Of a DNA stretch of 64,000 bases, positions 33,036-42,809 are shown one piece after another. Position numbers and translations under genes: made by a program. The notes below the pieces were generated by a model, which was not told where the DNA came from, ran no database searches, and was given only the letters and a program-made list of their open reading frames with translations. Origin of the DNA: Xanthomonas phaseoli pv. phaseoli (lineage in GTDB: Bacteria; Pseudomonadota; Gammaproteobacteria; Xanthomonadales; Xanthomonadaceae); contig CP094243.1 in NCBI GenBank assembly GCA_022749655.1, forward strand, positions 3,286,001-3,350,000, in the 5' to 3' direction. Positions within the stretch are counted from its first letter, which is position 1, and each line of letters opens with the position of its first letter.

Positions 33036-34846
33036 TGGTGTGCCTCCGGCGCCGCCTTGGCCTGCGCAATCCACTGCCGCACGCGTTGCTGCAGCAGCGC
33101 CAGCGGCATCGCGCCGCCGCCCAGCACCGCATCGTGGAAGGCGCGCACATCGAAGCGCTGGCCGAGTTCTTTCTCGGCTTCCGCACGCAGCGCCAGGATC
33201 TGCAGCTGCCCGAGCTTGTACCCCAGCGCCTGGCCGGGCCACACGATGTAGCGATCGGTTTCGGACTGGATGCTGGGTTCGTCGTCGGACGGATGTGCGT
33301 GGAAGAAATCCACCATCTGCTGGCGGTTCCAGTGCTTGTAGTGCACGCCGGTGTCGAGCACCAGCCGGTTGGCGCGCAGCAACTCGCCGGACAGGCGCCC
33401 ATAGTCGTTGTACGGGTCCTTGAAGAAACCGATCTCCTTGCCCAGGCGCTCGGCATACAGCGCCCAACCCTCGATATAGGCGTTGTAGCCGGCCTGCTGG
33501 CGGAACGGCGGCAACGGCAAGGTCTGCGCGAGCGAGATCTGCAGGTGATGACCCGGGACCCCTTCGTGATAGGCGGTGGTTTCGATATTGATCAACGTGC
33601 GGCTGGCGAAGTCGCTGGTGTTGACCTTCACGATCGCCGGCTTGGTGCCTTCCGGATTGCTCTGCCAGTATTCGGCACCCGGTGCGGTGCGTCGGAAGGC
33701 CGGCATCGCCTGCACTTCCAACGGGGTCTTGGGCAGATGGCCGAACAACTTCGGCAGCTGCGGTTCCATCGCCGCGATGTACTGGCGGTACTGCTGCAGG
33801 ATCTGCTCGCCCGAGGTGGCGAAGTGTCGCTTGTCGGTCTCCACCGCCTTGCGGAAGCTGGCCAGATCCGCAAAACCCTGCGCCTTGGCGATCTGCGTCA
33901 TCTCGCCTTCGATGCGCGCCACCTCGTTCAGGCCGATCTGGTGGATGTCCTCCGGCGCCATGTCGGTGGTGGTCTGGGTGTGGATGGCGTAACGGTAGCG
34001 GCGCTCGCCATCGGGCAGCGACCAGACACCTTCCTGCGCGCGCCCCTGCGCGGCATATTCGTCGCGGACGAACGCGGCCAGCTTTAGGTAAGCCGGGCGC
34101 ACCTGTTGGTCGATCGCGGCGAGCAGCTGTTTGCGCAGCACCTCGCGCTGGTCGGCCGGTACGGCGGCGTCGAGCTTTTTCAATGGCGAGGCGAACGGAC
34201 TCTGCTCGCCGGTCAAGGCCGCAATCTTGTCGATCTGCTCGGGCAGGCGCTCGAGCAGATAACGCGGCTGGGTGAGGCCGTCCTTCGCCCCCTGCCGCGA
34301 CACCGCGATCACCTGGTCGATCACCGTCGGAATCGTCTGCAGCCGCTTGATGTAGTCCTGGTAATCCTTGGCGTTTTCGAACGGGAAGGCATCGCCGTAC
34401 CCTGCCAACGCCAACTGTATGCCGCCGATCGGTTCCAGCGGCATTGCATAGGTCTTCAGGTCGATGCCTTCCAGCTTGTCGCGCAACTGGCCCAGCATCA
34501 TCTGCAGGCTGAGCTGGCGTTGCGCGTCCAGCGGCTTGGCATCCACCGCTTCGAACTGCTGGAGCAGGTCGGCCGTTGCGCTGCGCTCTGCTTGCACGGC
34601 CGCCAGCGAGTAATCGCTCCAGCGGTCGTTGTAGCGCTTGTCGCCGATGATGCTGGCGAACTCGGGGTTGTGCTGCAGTTGGGACTGCCACTGCTTGTCC
34701 AGCAGCGCATCGAAGGCCTTGGCAGCCTGCTCGCCGGTCGAGGCGGAGGCAGGCGTGGCCTGCTCCGCTGCGGGTGGCGCCGGCTTGCAGGCGGTGAACA
34801 AGGCCGCGGCGAGCAGACCGATGGCAACAGGACGCAGGTGTTTCAT
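33032..34846 (-). CDS. DUF885 family peptidase-like lipoprotein 2
   Basis: 604 aa, frame intact. The N-terminus MKHLRPVAIGLLAAALFTAC has a lipobox (FTAC), so it is probably a membrane-anchored lipoprotein. The complete family motif HEGVPGHHLQ and IEGWALYAERLG are present, as are LNEVARIEGEM and QIGLNEV upstream. Predicted periplasmic metallopeptidase-like enzyme; its substrate is unknown to me. First gene of a two-gene operon with DUF885 protein 1. It follows the M24 peptidase gene on the same strand after a 115-base gap. Confidence 0.82.
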   Translation of the reverse strand: MKHLRPVAIGLLAAALFTACKPAPPAAEQATPASASTGEQAAKAFDALLDKQWQSQLQHNPEFASIIGDKRYNDRWSDYSLAAVQAERSATADLLQQFEAVDAKPLDAQRQLSLQMMLGQLRDKLEGIDLKTYAMPLEPIGGIQLALAGYGDAFPFENAKDYQDYIKRLQTIPTVIDQVIAVSRQGAKDGLTQPRYLLERLPEQIDKIAALTGEQSPFASPLKKLDAAVPADQREVLRKQLLAAIDQQVRPAYLKLAAFVRDEYAAQGRAQEGVWSLPDGERRYRYAIHTQTTTDMAPEDIHQIGLNEVARIEGEMTQIAKAQGFADLASFRKAVETDKRHFATSGEQILQQYRQYIAAMEPQLPKLFGHLPKTPLEVQAMPAFRRTAPGAEYWQSNPEGTKPAIVKVNTSDFASRTLINIETTAYHEGVPGHHLQISLAQTLPLPPFRQQAGYNAYIEGWALYAERLGKEIGFFKDPYNDYGRLSGELLRANRLVLDTGVHYKHWNRQQMVDFFHAHPSDDEPSIQSETDRYIVWPGQALGYKLGQLQILALRAEAEKELGQRFDVRAFHDAVLGGGAMPLALLQQRVRQWIAQAKAAPEAHQ

Positions 34847-34961
34847 GCATTCACTCCAAGATGCAAGGACCGCGGTAGGGGCGCGCCTGAGCGCGAATGG
34901 CGTTACCTGGCAATGCCCGTCGCGCCGGGTGCGCTCTACGCGTGCGTGAACCTTTGCAGGC

Positions 34962-36160
34962 TCACGCAAACGGTTGATCGATCGCCACCGACGGCGGCGT
35001 GAACCACTGCGCGCCATCGTCGGTCACGTGGAAATGGTCTTCCAGGCGCACGCCGAACTGCCCCGGCACCACGATCATCGGCTCGTTGCTGGCACACATG
35101 CCCGGCTGCAACGGCAGCGCATTGCCGCGCACCAGGTAAGGCGCTTCGTGAATCGCCAGGCCGCAACCGTGACCGGTGCGATGCGGCAACCCGGGCAGCC
35201 GGTAGTCGGGCCCGAGCCCGGCTGCTTCCAGCACCTTGCGTGCCGCCTGGTCCACCGCCTCGCATGCCACGCCGGGGCGGATCGCTGCGAATGCCGCCGC
35301 CTGCGCGGCCTGCTCCAGGTCCCAGATGCGCTGCTGCGCGTCGTTGGCCGCACCATAGATCCAGGTGCGGGTGATGTCGGAGTGGTAGCCCTGCACGGTG
35401 CAGCCGGTGTCGATCAACACCATCTCGCCCTCGCGCAGGTGCTGCACGCCCGGGATGCCGTGCGGAAACGCAGTGGCGTGGCCGTACTGCACGATACAGA
35501 AGGTCGATCCGTTGTCGGCGCCCAGCGCGCGATGCGCCTCGTCGATGAAGCGCACCAGTTCATCGGTCCCGAGCCCTTCGTGTGCGAGACCGGCCGCCAG
35601 CCGTTGCACCAGCAAGGTCATATCGCACGCCTGCTGCATCAATGCCAGCTCGGCCGGCGACTTGCACATGCGGCAGCCATCGATGATCGCGCCGGCATCA
35701 CGGATCGCCTTGCCCAGATGCGCGCGCAGGCCGGTGTGCACGGCGAACGCAATGCCCGGGTCCAGCGCCAGGGCGTGCGCATGGCGCTCGTCCATGGCCT
35801 GTACCACCAGTGCATACGGGTCGTCGTGCTCTTCCCACAGGTATTTGGTCACCGGGATCTTCAGCACCGCATCCAGCGAGCCTTCCTCGAACATGGGGCA
35901 GAGCAACACCGCATCGCCCTCCAGCGTCAGCAGCAGGGCCACCAGACGCTCGCTCGCCCCCACGGCACACCGGTGAAATAGCGCAGCGACGTGCCGGCAC
36001 CGATCAACAGCGCATCCACGCCATGCGCGCGCATGAGGCTGCGTGCACGCTCGATGCGGCGCTCGTATTCGTCCGTGGCGATCGGCGCGGCGCGCCGTGT
36101 CCACGGCGCGAGTTGCTTACGCGCTTGCTCCACCGACAGCCCGCCGATCTGGCTGCTCAT
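34962..36160 (-). CDS. M24 family Xaa-Pro-type peptidase (one frameshift)
   Basis: About 399 aa once repaired. A creatinase-type N-domain (RIERARSLMRAHGVDALLI) and pita-bread C-domain show all five metal ligands: the two Asp of LIDTGCTVQGYHSDITRTW, His of PHRTGHGCGL, Glu of ASNEPMIV and Glu of VRLEDHFHV. Cytoplasmic, as no signal is visible. The frame shifts near 35960, where five G occur and six are needed. Its ATG at 36160 overlaps the stop of the aldehyde dehydrogenase (ATGA), so it belongs to the hydroxyproline operon. An Xaa-Pro or Xaa-Hyp dipeptidase feeding free hydroxyproline to the pathway is the economical reading; specificity is inferred. Confidence 0.85.
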
Positions 36161-37773
36161 GCGCCGGCTCCAAGATCGGCGGTGCTCCATTGCCCGTCGA
36201 CCAAACGCGCCACGCCGCCCGGATTGCGCTGGCGCAGTTCGGCGGGCAGCAGTGCGTCGGGTACCGCGTCGTAGCTGTGCAAGGCGGCAAACCGGCGGAT
36301 GGCGCCGGGCATGCCCACCGCCGTGAAGCCCGGATGCCCGGTGCTCGGGAACGGTCCACCGTGGTTCTGCGCCGCGCTCACGGCCACGCCGGTTGGCATC
36401 TTGCTGTTGATCAACCGCCCTACCCGCGCGCGCAACACCGGCGCGATGGTCTGCCACGCGGCATCGTCGCGGCCGTCGGCCGCGCGGTACAACGTGCCGG
36501 TCAGGTTGCCTTCGAACGCGGCAGCCACCTGTGCCATCTGCGCCACATCGGCTGCGCGCACCAGCAGGCTCACCGGGCCGAAGGCTTCGGCCTGCAGGGC
36601 ATGCGGGTTGGCCAGGAAGGCATGCGCATCCACGCTCAACAAGGTCGGCGCATAGCGATAGCCGTCCTCGCCGGTGTGTCCGCCGGCCAGCATGCTGGCG
36701 CCGGCGGCACGCAGGCTCGCCACACCACGTTGCACGCCTTCCACACCAGAGGCGGAGAACAGCACCATCGGCATGGCCGCTTCGAAATGCGCCTTGGTGG
36801 CCGCCACGAACGCATCGCCAACCGCGCCATGCGGCACCACCACCACGCCGGGATTGGTGCAGAACTGCCCGCTCCCCAGCGTGCAGGAGGCGAAGAAGTC
36901 CTGCGCAAGCGCGTCGCCGCGTTCGGCCAGCGCGCCCGGCAACAGGAAGACCGGGTTGACGCTGGAAAGCTCGGCATAAAACGGCACGCCCGCCGCGTCT
37001 GCGGCCGCCTTCAGTGCCAGCCCGCCGGCACGGCTGCCAGTGAATCCGATCGCGCCCAGCCGCGCATCGCCCGCCAATCGCAGGCCGATGGCAGTGTCGA
37101 AGTGATACAGCAGTTGCACCGCCGCCGCAGGCAGACCGGCCGCGACCAAGGCCTGATGCGCGAGCTGCGCCATGCGCTGGCTGGTGGCCGGATGCAACGG
37201 ATGGGCCTTGGCAATGACCGGGTTGCGCGCGGCAATCGCCGAGGCGAAATCGCTGCCGGCAATCGCATTGAAGGCGAACGGAAAATTGTTCGGGCCGAAC
37301 ACCAGCACCGGTTTGCCCAGCGGCGCCAGGTGCGAACGCAGATCTGCCGCGCTGTCGATGATGGGCTGGGTCCAGCTGTAGCTGCGCACGGCCTGTGCGG
37401 CCTGCCGCAGTTGTCCGCTGGTGCGCGGCAGTTCGTTACCGCGCAAGCGTGTGGGCGCCGGCAGCGCCGTCTCGGCATGCGCCAGCGCGACCAGGGTATC
37501 GGCGTCGGCATCCAGCGCGTCGGCGTAGCTCTCCAGAAAGGCAGCGATCCGCTCCACCGGTGCGGCCGCCAACTCCGCCGCGACTGCCTGCGCCGCCGCC
37601 ACGGCCGCTTCCACATCGTCCGCTCCACTGACCGGAAAGTGCGGCCCGATCGGTTCGCCGGTGGCCGGGTCGGCAGCGCGGAAGCTGCCGGTGGCGGCGC
37701 GGCTGACTTGCCATTGCCCTGCCAGCAGGATCTCGGCTGCGGCCGCGGGAATGGAGTGGTTCGTATCGTTCAT
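36157..37773 (-). CDS. lhpG: 2-oxoglutarate semialdehyde dehydrogenase (hydroxyproline type)
   Basis: 538 aa NAD(P)-dependent aldehyde dehydrogenase converting 2,5-dioxopentanoate to 2-oxoglutarate, the last step of trans-4-hydroxy-L-proline breakdown. The catalytic Cys305 (SGQFCTNPG) and Glu268 (YAELSSVNP) are in place, as is the coenzyme segment GFTGSRAGG. The FGPNNFPFAFN stretch matches the KGSADH subgroup linked to hydroxyproline or glucarate pathways. Start ATG 37773. It sits between the deaminase gene (211-base gap, so possibly its own promoter) and the M24 peptidase (ATGA overlap). Symbol follows Pseudomonas usage and is provisional. Confidence 0.85.
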   Translation of the reverse strand: MNDTNHSIPAAAAEILLAGQWQVSRAATGSFRAADPATGEPIGPHFPVSGADDVEAAVAAAQAVAAELAAAPVERIAAFLESYADALDADADTLVALAHAETALPAPTRLRGNELPRTSGQLRQAAQAVRSYSWTQPIIDSAADLRSHLAPLGKPVLVFGPNNFPFAFNAIAGSDFASAIAARNPVIAKAHPLHPATSQRMAQLAHQALVAAGLPAAAVQLLYHFDTAIGLRLAGDARLGAIGFTGSRAGGLALKAAADAAGVPFYAELSSVNPVFLLPGALAERGDALAQDFFASCTLGSGQFCTNPGVVVVPHGAVGDAFVAATKAHFEAAMPMVLFSASGVEGVQRGVASLRAAGASMLAGGHTGEDGYRYAPTLLSVDAHAFLANPHALQAEAFGPVSLLVRAADVAQMAQVAAAFEGNLTGTLYRAADGRDDAAWQTIAPVLRARVGRLINSKMPTGVAVSAAQNHGGPFPSTGHPGFTAVGMPGAIRRFAALHSYDAVPDALLPAELRQRNPGGVARLVDGQWSTADLGAGA

Positions 37774-37983
37774 GAAGGCACCTTCGGTAACAGGGAAGCA
37801 GGACCTGCGCTCGGTGCGCTGGCGGCCGGCCAACAAAACGATGAGGATGCAGCACTGGATGCCACATCCGCATCGGCCAACGCATCGCAGCGCGCGCAGG
37901 CAAGGCGCGTGCTGCGAATCGGCACAACTGGCACCCTGCGCTCACCTACAGCGACGACGGACCAGGGCAGCATCAGTGCGCCA

Positions 37984-38892
37984 TCAAGGCAATGTGGGCG
38001 CGGTGGCGATGGCATGGTCGATCACCTTCAACGCGGCATCGCGCTCGGCGCCGGCCACCACCAGGCGCGGCGCACGCACCTGCTCGCTGCCCATGCCCAC
38101 CTTGGCCTGCACCAGTTTGATCAGCTGCACGAACGTAGGCACCGTGTCCAGGCGCAGCAGCGGCAGGAACCAGTGGTAAAGCTCCCTGGCCGCCGGGTAT
38201 CCGCCATCGCGGGCGAGTTCGAACAGGCGTACCGATTCTTTCGGATACGCATTGACCAGGCCGGCGATCCAGCCCTTGGCGCCCATGCTCAGGCCCTCGA
38301 CGATGGCATCGTCCATGCCCACCAGCAGCGCCAGGCGATCGCCCAGCAATTCCTGCAGCGCGGCGAAGCGGCGCACGTCACCGGACGATTCCTTCACTGC
38401 CTGCAGGTTCGGGAATTCGGCGGCCAGCTCGGCGATCTGCGCCGGGCCGAAATCGGTCTTGTAGGCGACCGGGTTGTTGTACAGGATCACCGGCAGATCG
38501 GTGGCGCCGATCACCGCGCGCACATGCGCGCCCATTTCGCGCCAGTCGGTGGAATACACGTACGGCGGCAGCACCATCAAGCCGCCGCAGCCAATGTCCT
38601 TGGCCGCCTTGGCCAGCGCCACCGCTTCGCCGGTGGCCAGGCTGGCGATGCCCGGCACCACCGGCACGCGGCCGTTCAAGGCGGTGACCAGCGTGCGCAG
38701 GATCGCCAGCTTGTCTTCCACGCTCAAGGTCGCGGCCTCGCCCAACGAGCCCAGCGGCACGATCGCGGTGCAACCGGCATCCACCAGTTGATTGGCGTGC
38801 TTGCCGAGGAAGTCGTGGTCGATCTCGCCGTTGGCGGTGAACGGAGTGGTGATGGCCGGCAGCACGCCGTGCCAGAACGCAGCATTGCTCAT
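37984..38892 (-). CDS. lhpC: 1-pyrroline-4-hydroxy-2-carboxylate deaminase (DapA superfamily)
   Basis: 302 aa (beta/alpha)8 aldolase-fold enzyme. In this context it deaminates and dehydrates 1-pyrroline-4-hydroxy-2-carboxylate to 2-oxoglutarate semialdehyde. The Schiff-base Lys167 (LQAVKESSGD) and Tyr138 (LYNNPVAYKT) are visible, with a GSLGEAATL loop in place of the GTTGE of true DapA. A role in lysine synthesis is unlikely given the neighbours. Start ATG 38892 overlaps the stop of the dehydrogenase alpha subunit (ATGA). Frame intact. Confidence 0.86.
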   Translation of the reverse strand: MSNAAFWHGVLPAITTPFTANGEIDHDFLGKHANQLVDAGCTAIVPLGSLGEAATLSVEDKLAILRTLVTALNGRVPVVPGIASLATGEAVALAKAAKDIGCGGLMVLPPYVYSTDWREMGAHVRAVIGATDLPVILYNNPVAYKTDFGPAQIAELAAEFPNLQAVKESSGDVRRFAALQELLGDRLALLVGMDDAIVEGLSMGAKGWIAGLVNAYPKESVRLFELARDGGYPAARELYHWFLPLLRLDTVPTFVQLIKLVQAKVGMGSEQVRAPRLVVAGAERDAALKVIDHAIATAPTLP

Positions 38893-40201
38893 GGATGTTT
38901 CCCTTGCGAGTCGGAAGTGAACGGGTCGGCCAGCGCCGCGAGGCGGACCGGAAACAACGGCGGCCGGCGGCCGGCGTCGGTGGAAAGATCGGGCGGGCAA
39001 CGCCCCAGCTCGGCCAGCGCAGCGCCGCAGATGCGGCCCTGGCAGGCGCCCATGCCGCAGCGCGAGGCAAGCTTGGCGTCGCGCGCATCGGTGAAGCTGT
39101 CCAGGGCGGCCAGCGGTACGTCTTCGCAGCGGCAGATCAACGTGTCCGCCTGCGCCAGGGTGCGGATGCGCGGGTCAAGCGCGAATTGCCGCTGCAGCAG
39201 GTCGGCAAACGCACGCGCGGCGTGACGCCGTGGCTGCAGGCGCAGCGCCGCCTCCGGTGCATCGGCGGCCATATGCCCGGCCATCGCCCCTTCGATCACT
39301 GCGCAATCGCGCCCGCCGATGCCGCAGACTTCGCCGGCGGCAAAGACCTGGTTAACGCTGGTACGCAACAGCGCATCCACCTGCACCTGCTGGTGCGCGC
39401 CGTAGGCTTGCAGCTGGCAACCCAGCAATTGCGCAAGTTCGGTGTTGGGCACCAGGCCATAGCCCACCGCCAGTTGATCGCAGGCAAGACGCGTGCGGCC
39501 GCCGGGCCCGGCGAGTTCCACTTCGCGCAGTTGCGTGTCGCCATGCGCGGCAATCACGATGCTGCCGGCGCGATATGCCACTGCACGCAGCTGCAGGCGC
39601 AACGCCACCGCCTGCGCAGCCTTGCCCGGCCAGCGCCACAACTGCAGTGCGAACTGGCGCAGGGCGGCCGGGGAGGTTTGTTCGTGAATGCTGAGCACGC
39701 GCGCGCCATGCCGTTGCAACGTGGCCGCACTGGCCAGCAACAACGGGCCACTGCCGGCCACCAGCACGCGCTTGCCCGCCAGCGGCCAGCCCTGCTTGGC
39801 CAGCGCCTGCGCCGCGCCGGCACCGGTGACGCCGGGCAAGGTCCACCCGGGAATGGCAGCAGCAGTTCGCGCGCACCGGTGGCCAGCACCAATGCGGCGT
39901 AATGCAGCTGCAGCGTGCCGTCGGGGCCATCGGCCAGGAGCCAGCCCGGTTGCGCCAGCAAGATCTGCGTGCGCGTCAGCACGGTGATCGATGCATTGCC
40001 AGCCACTTGCTGCAGCAATGCGCGCGCATCGGCCGGCCCGCCGTGTTGCACATCGCTGCGCCACACCTGACCGCCGGTACGTGGCTGCATGTCGACCATG
40101 CCGACGCGCACGCCTTGGCTGGCCGCCGCCTGCGCCGCCGCCAGCCCGGCCGGGCCGGCGCCGATCACCAACACATCGAAATGCAGCGCGCGCTCAGCCA
40201 T
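38889..40201 (-). CDS. D-hydroxyproline dehydrogenase, FAD/BFD-like alpha subunit (one frameshift)
   Basis: About 437 aa once repaired. The N-terminal dinucleotide fold (VLVIGAGPAGLAAAQAA) and a second nucleotide motif (VLVAGSGPLLLASA) place it with the pyridine-nucleotide-disulfide oxidoreductase-like subunit of bacterial D-hydroxyproline/opine dehydrogenases. The C-terminus has a four-Cys Fe-S motif (ICRCEDVPL ... SRCGMGACQGRIC). The frame shifts near 39852 in TTCCCGGGTGG, one base short. It overlaps the small 2Fe-2S subunit by 8 bases and the deaminase by 4, a tightly coupled operon. Function as part of a three-subunit enzyme is inferred from gene order and family. Confidence 0.82.
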
Positions 40202-40439
40202 CGGTGCGCACCTGCATGCCATCGCATGCGTCCACCAGGCAGGCGCGTTGCTGTCCCACGCCGTCGATGCGCACGCGGCATTCGAAACACACGCCCATGC
40301 CGCACAGGGGCGCGCGCGCTTGCCCACTGCTCGATTGCCGAAACTGCAACGTCGCCTGCGCCACTGCCGCCGCCACGCTGGCACCGGCCGGCACCTGGAC
40401 CATGCGCCCATCCACGTGCAGACGCACCGTTGCGCTCAT
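40194..40439 (-). CDS. D-hydroxyproline dehydrogenase, small 2Fe-2S ferredoxin subunit
   Basis: 81 aa ferredoxin-like protein. The cysteine pattern C-G-M-G-V-C-F-E-C followed by a later C (RACLVDAC) fits a plant-type 2Fe-2S cluster as in the gamma subunits of heterotrimeric D-hydroxyproline or opine dehydrogenases. Its start overlaps the beta-subunit stop (ATGA), and its end overlaps the alpha subunit by 8 bases, so stoichiometric synthesis by coupling is likely. Electron transfer between the two flavoproteins is the expected role. Confidence 0.85.
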   Translation of the reverse strand: MSATVRLHVDGRMVQVPAGASVAAAVAQATLQFRQSSSGQARAPLCGMGVCFECRVRIDGVGQQRACLVDACDGMQVRTDG

Positions 40440-41712
40440 GCGGGCGCGCCTTGCACGGCACGCGCCGGTGCGTAGGGCGCCGGGTCGATGGCCGGGGTGC
40501 GCCCGAGCAGGCTGTCCACGATCACCCGCGCGCTCCCCAGCGCCGTGGTGACCCCCAACCCCTCATGACCGGCGGCCACCCACACATCGCGTCGGCCGGG
40601 CACCACCCCAAGTACGGGCGCCCGTCCGGCGTGGCCGGACGCAGGCCGGTCCACACGCGGATCGCCTGCAGCTCGCGCAGCACCGGCAGGTACGCAAAGG
40701 CGCGCTGCAACATCTGCTGCAACACCGGCATCGAGACTTCGCGGTCGTGCTCGCCGAACTGGCGCGAGGAACCGATCAGAATCTGCCCGGTGGGCCGCGG
40801 TTGCACATTGAAGGCCACGCTGGTGTCGTCGGCCCCATGCGCCGAATCCGCGTAGCCCAGTTCCAGCAGCTGATGCCGGATCAGCCCCGGGTGCCGGTCG
40901 GTGATCACCAAATGGCCCTTGCGCGGGCGCAATGCCAGCTCGGGCAATAGCTGCGGCAAGGCCACACCGCTGGCCACCAGCACCGGCCCGGCGAGCATCT
41001 GCCCGTCGTCCAGACGCACCGCATGCTCCTGCAGCTGCACCACGCGGCGGCCGGCAAACACGCGTGCACCGGACGTGCAGGCCGCGCCGACCAGGTGGCG
41101 CGCGACCCGCGGCGGATACACCACCGCTTCATCGGGCACGCGCATGCCGCCAGCCAGCCCGGGCACCAGCTGCGGCTCCAGCGCATACAGCTGCGCGGCA
41201 TCCATCGCTTCGGCATGCAGGCCGGCCGTTGCCAGGCGCGCGATCTTGGCTGGCACTGCCGCCAGTTCGCGCGCATCGCGGGCCACCCACAGCGTGCCGC
41301 AGCGGCTGAATTCGGCGTCGCCGAGCGTGGCAAAGCGTTCCCATAGCCGCAGCGAATACGCCGACAACGCCAGCTCGGCCGGGTCGTCGTCCATCGCCAC
41401 CAAATGCCCCATCGCCGCGGCGGTGGCGCCACCGCCGATCGGCCCCGGCTCGACGATCGCAACGCGAAGGCCCTCGCCCGCCGCGGCTTCCGCGCAAGCG
41501 GCGCCCACGATGCCGGCGCCGATCACGATCAGGTCGTAACTGCGTCGCGTGTATCCGGCAGACGTAGTGGACCCGGATCCGGCAACCGCAGCCAATCCAG
41601 GCGCCGCTGCCGACGCGTGGGTTGCAGCAACAGTCCCTGCCATCGCAGCAGACAGTGCTGCGCCAGGCGGCGTGACCGACGCAAGCACCGGCGCGGGCCG
41701 CTGGGGTTCCAT
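40436..41712 (-). CDS. lhpB: D-hydroxyproline dehydrogenase, FAD oxidase (beta) subunit (one frameshift)
   Basis: About 425 aa once repaired. DAO-family flavoprotein (DLIVIGAGIVGAACAEAA; C-terminal RPATPDGRPYLG ... VAAGHEGLGVTTALGSA) that oxidises cis-4-hydroxy-D-proline to 1-pyrroline-4-hydroxy-2-carboxylate. The C-terminal flavin motif is read only after a one-base repair near 40607 (four G where five fit). The start at 41712 shares a base with the epimerase stop (TGATG). It leaves about 58 Ala/Ser/Thr-rich residues before the Rossmann motif, so a later start is possible. The subunit follows the epimerase directly, matching the order of reactions. Confidence 0.83.
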
Positions 41713-42650
41713 CAGGCCACGATGCCCCAGGCGAACGGGTCCGCCGGGTCGATCACCAGTTGCGCGCGCGCGGTGATGTACGCCCGCCCACTGATGCGCG
41801 GTGCGATGCCGCGCCCGCTCAGCCGATAATTGCCTTCGAAGGCGCTGCCCAGAATGCCTTGCTGCACCCAGCGCTCGCCTTCGGCCAACTTGCCGTCCGC
41901 CGCCAGGCAGGCCAGCTTGGCGCTGGTGCCGGTGCCGCACGGCGAACGGTCATAGGCCAGCCCCGGGCACAGCACGAAATTGCGCGCCACCCCGCTACCG
42001 TCGGGCGCAGCGCCGTTGACTTCGATATGGTCGATCTCGCCACCGGCCTCGCCGGTGATCCCGGCCGCTTCCAGGGCCAGCCGAATCGCCTCGGTATAGG
42101 CGGTCAGCGCGCGCTGGTGCGCCAGGTCCAGCGCGCACGGCGCATGCTCGGTGATGAAGAACCAGTTGCCGCCCCAGGCCACGTCGCCGCGCACCCGGCC
42201 ATGCCCGGGCACCTCCACTTCCACCCCGCTGGCAAAGCGATAGCTCTCGACATTGTCCACCGACACCGTGCCGTCCTCGGCCAATGCCACCCCGACCGTT
42301 CCCACCGGTGTCTCGATCCGGTGCTGGCCCGGCCCGATGCGCCCCAACGCGGCCAGCGTGCGGACCACCCCGATGGTGCCGTGCCCGCACATGCCCAGGT
42401 AGCCGACATTATTGAAGAAGATCACCCCGGTGCAGGCGCCTGGGTCGCGCGCGGGCAGCAACAAGGCGCCCACCATGGTGTCCGACCCACGCGGTTCGCA
42501 CGCGATGGCGCTGCGCCAGTGGTCGAACTCGTTGCGAAAGCGTTCGCGGCACTGCGCCAGATCGCCATCGCCCAGATCTGGAAAACCGGAAAGGACAACG
42601 CGGGTAGGCTCGCCAGCCGTGTGGGAGTCGATGACGTCGATGGTGTGCAT
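41712..42650 (-). CDS. lhpA: 4-hydroxyproline 2-epimerase
   Basis: 312 aa proline-racemase-family enzyme that converts trans-4-hydroxy-L-proline to the cis-D isomer, the first step of the pathway. Both catalytic cysteines are present: Cys88 (GMCGHGTIG) and Cys238 ([10 protein letters not shown]). That Cys/Cys pair separates epimerases from the Cys/Thr dehydratases. Start ATG 42650 gives the family opening [17 protein letters not shown]; an in-frame ATG five codons earlier (42665) is less likely. First gene of the operon, divergent from the PAS-AraC regulator. A palindrome and a degenerate copy of the shared motif lie 30-70 bases upstream. Confidence 0.9.
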   Translation of the reverse strand: MHTIDVIDSHTAGEPTRVVLSGFPDLGDGDLAQCRERFRNEFDHWRSAIACEPRGSDTMVGALLLPARDPGACTGVIFFNNVGYLGMCGHGTIGVVRTLAALGRIGPGQHRIETPVGTVGVALAEDGTVSVDNVESYRFASGVEVEVPGHGRVRGDVAWGGNWFFITEHAPCALDLAHQRALTAYTEAIRLALEAAGITGEAGGEIDHIEVNGAAPDGSGVARNFVLCPGLAYDRSPCGTGTSAKLACLAADGKLAEGERWVQQGILGSAFEGNYRLSGRGIAPRISGRAYITARAQLVIDPADPFAWGIVA

Positions 42651-42679
42651 GCCCCATGCTCCCACTGCCGACCTGCGGG

Positions 42680-42720
42680 CGACTAGCGTTCAATGCCAAG
42701 TGAAAATGCGGAAATCCGCA
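42680..42720. promoter_or_regulatory. Hydroxyproline promoter: palindrome plus degenerate shared motif
   Basis: TGCGGA-AA-TCCGCA at 42707-42720 is an inverted repeat with 6-bp arms, in the 159-base gap between lhpA and its regulator. Plus-strand CGACTAG at 42680-42686 followed by N20 and TGCGGAAA repeats the spacing of the CGTCTTG-N20-TGCGGAAA motif, with 5 of 7 matches in the first half. It is a likely operator for the adjacent AraC-type protein. Confidence 0.45.
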
Positions 42721-42809
42721 CAATCACCACCCCAATCACGACCACGCGTTTGCGCTAGGATCATTGCTGGGCTGCACCGTCGTGCAACCGTCTAATCGTG
42801 ACCGCTACC

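Noticed and set aside
37984..38892. Dihydrodipicolinate synthase (lysine biosynthesis)
   Set aside because: The enzyme has a DapA fold, but the GSLGEA loop and placement inside the hydroxyproline operon favour pyrroline-4-hydroxy-2-carboxylate deaminase.
36043..39225. A 1060-codon open frame on the plus strand across the hydroxyproline operon
   Set aside because: It is antisense to four well-supported genes, its product is Arg/Gln/His-rich with no family features, and such frames are common opposite GC-rich coding DNA.
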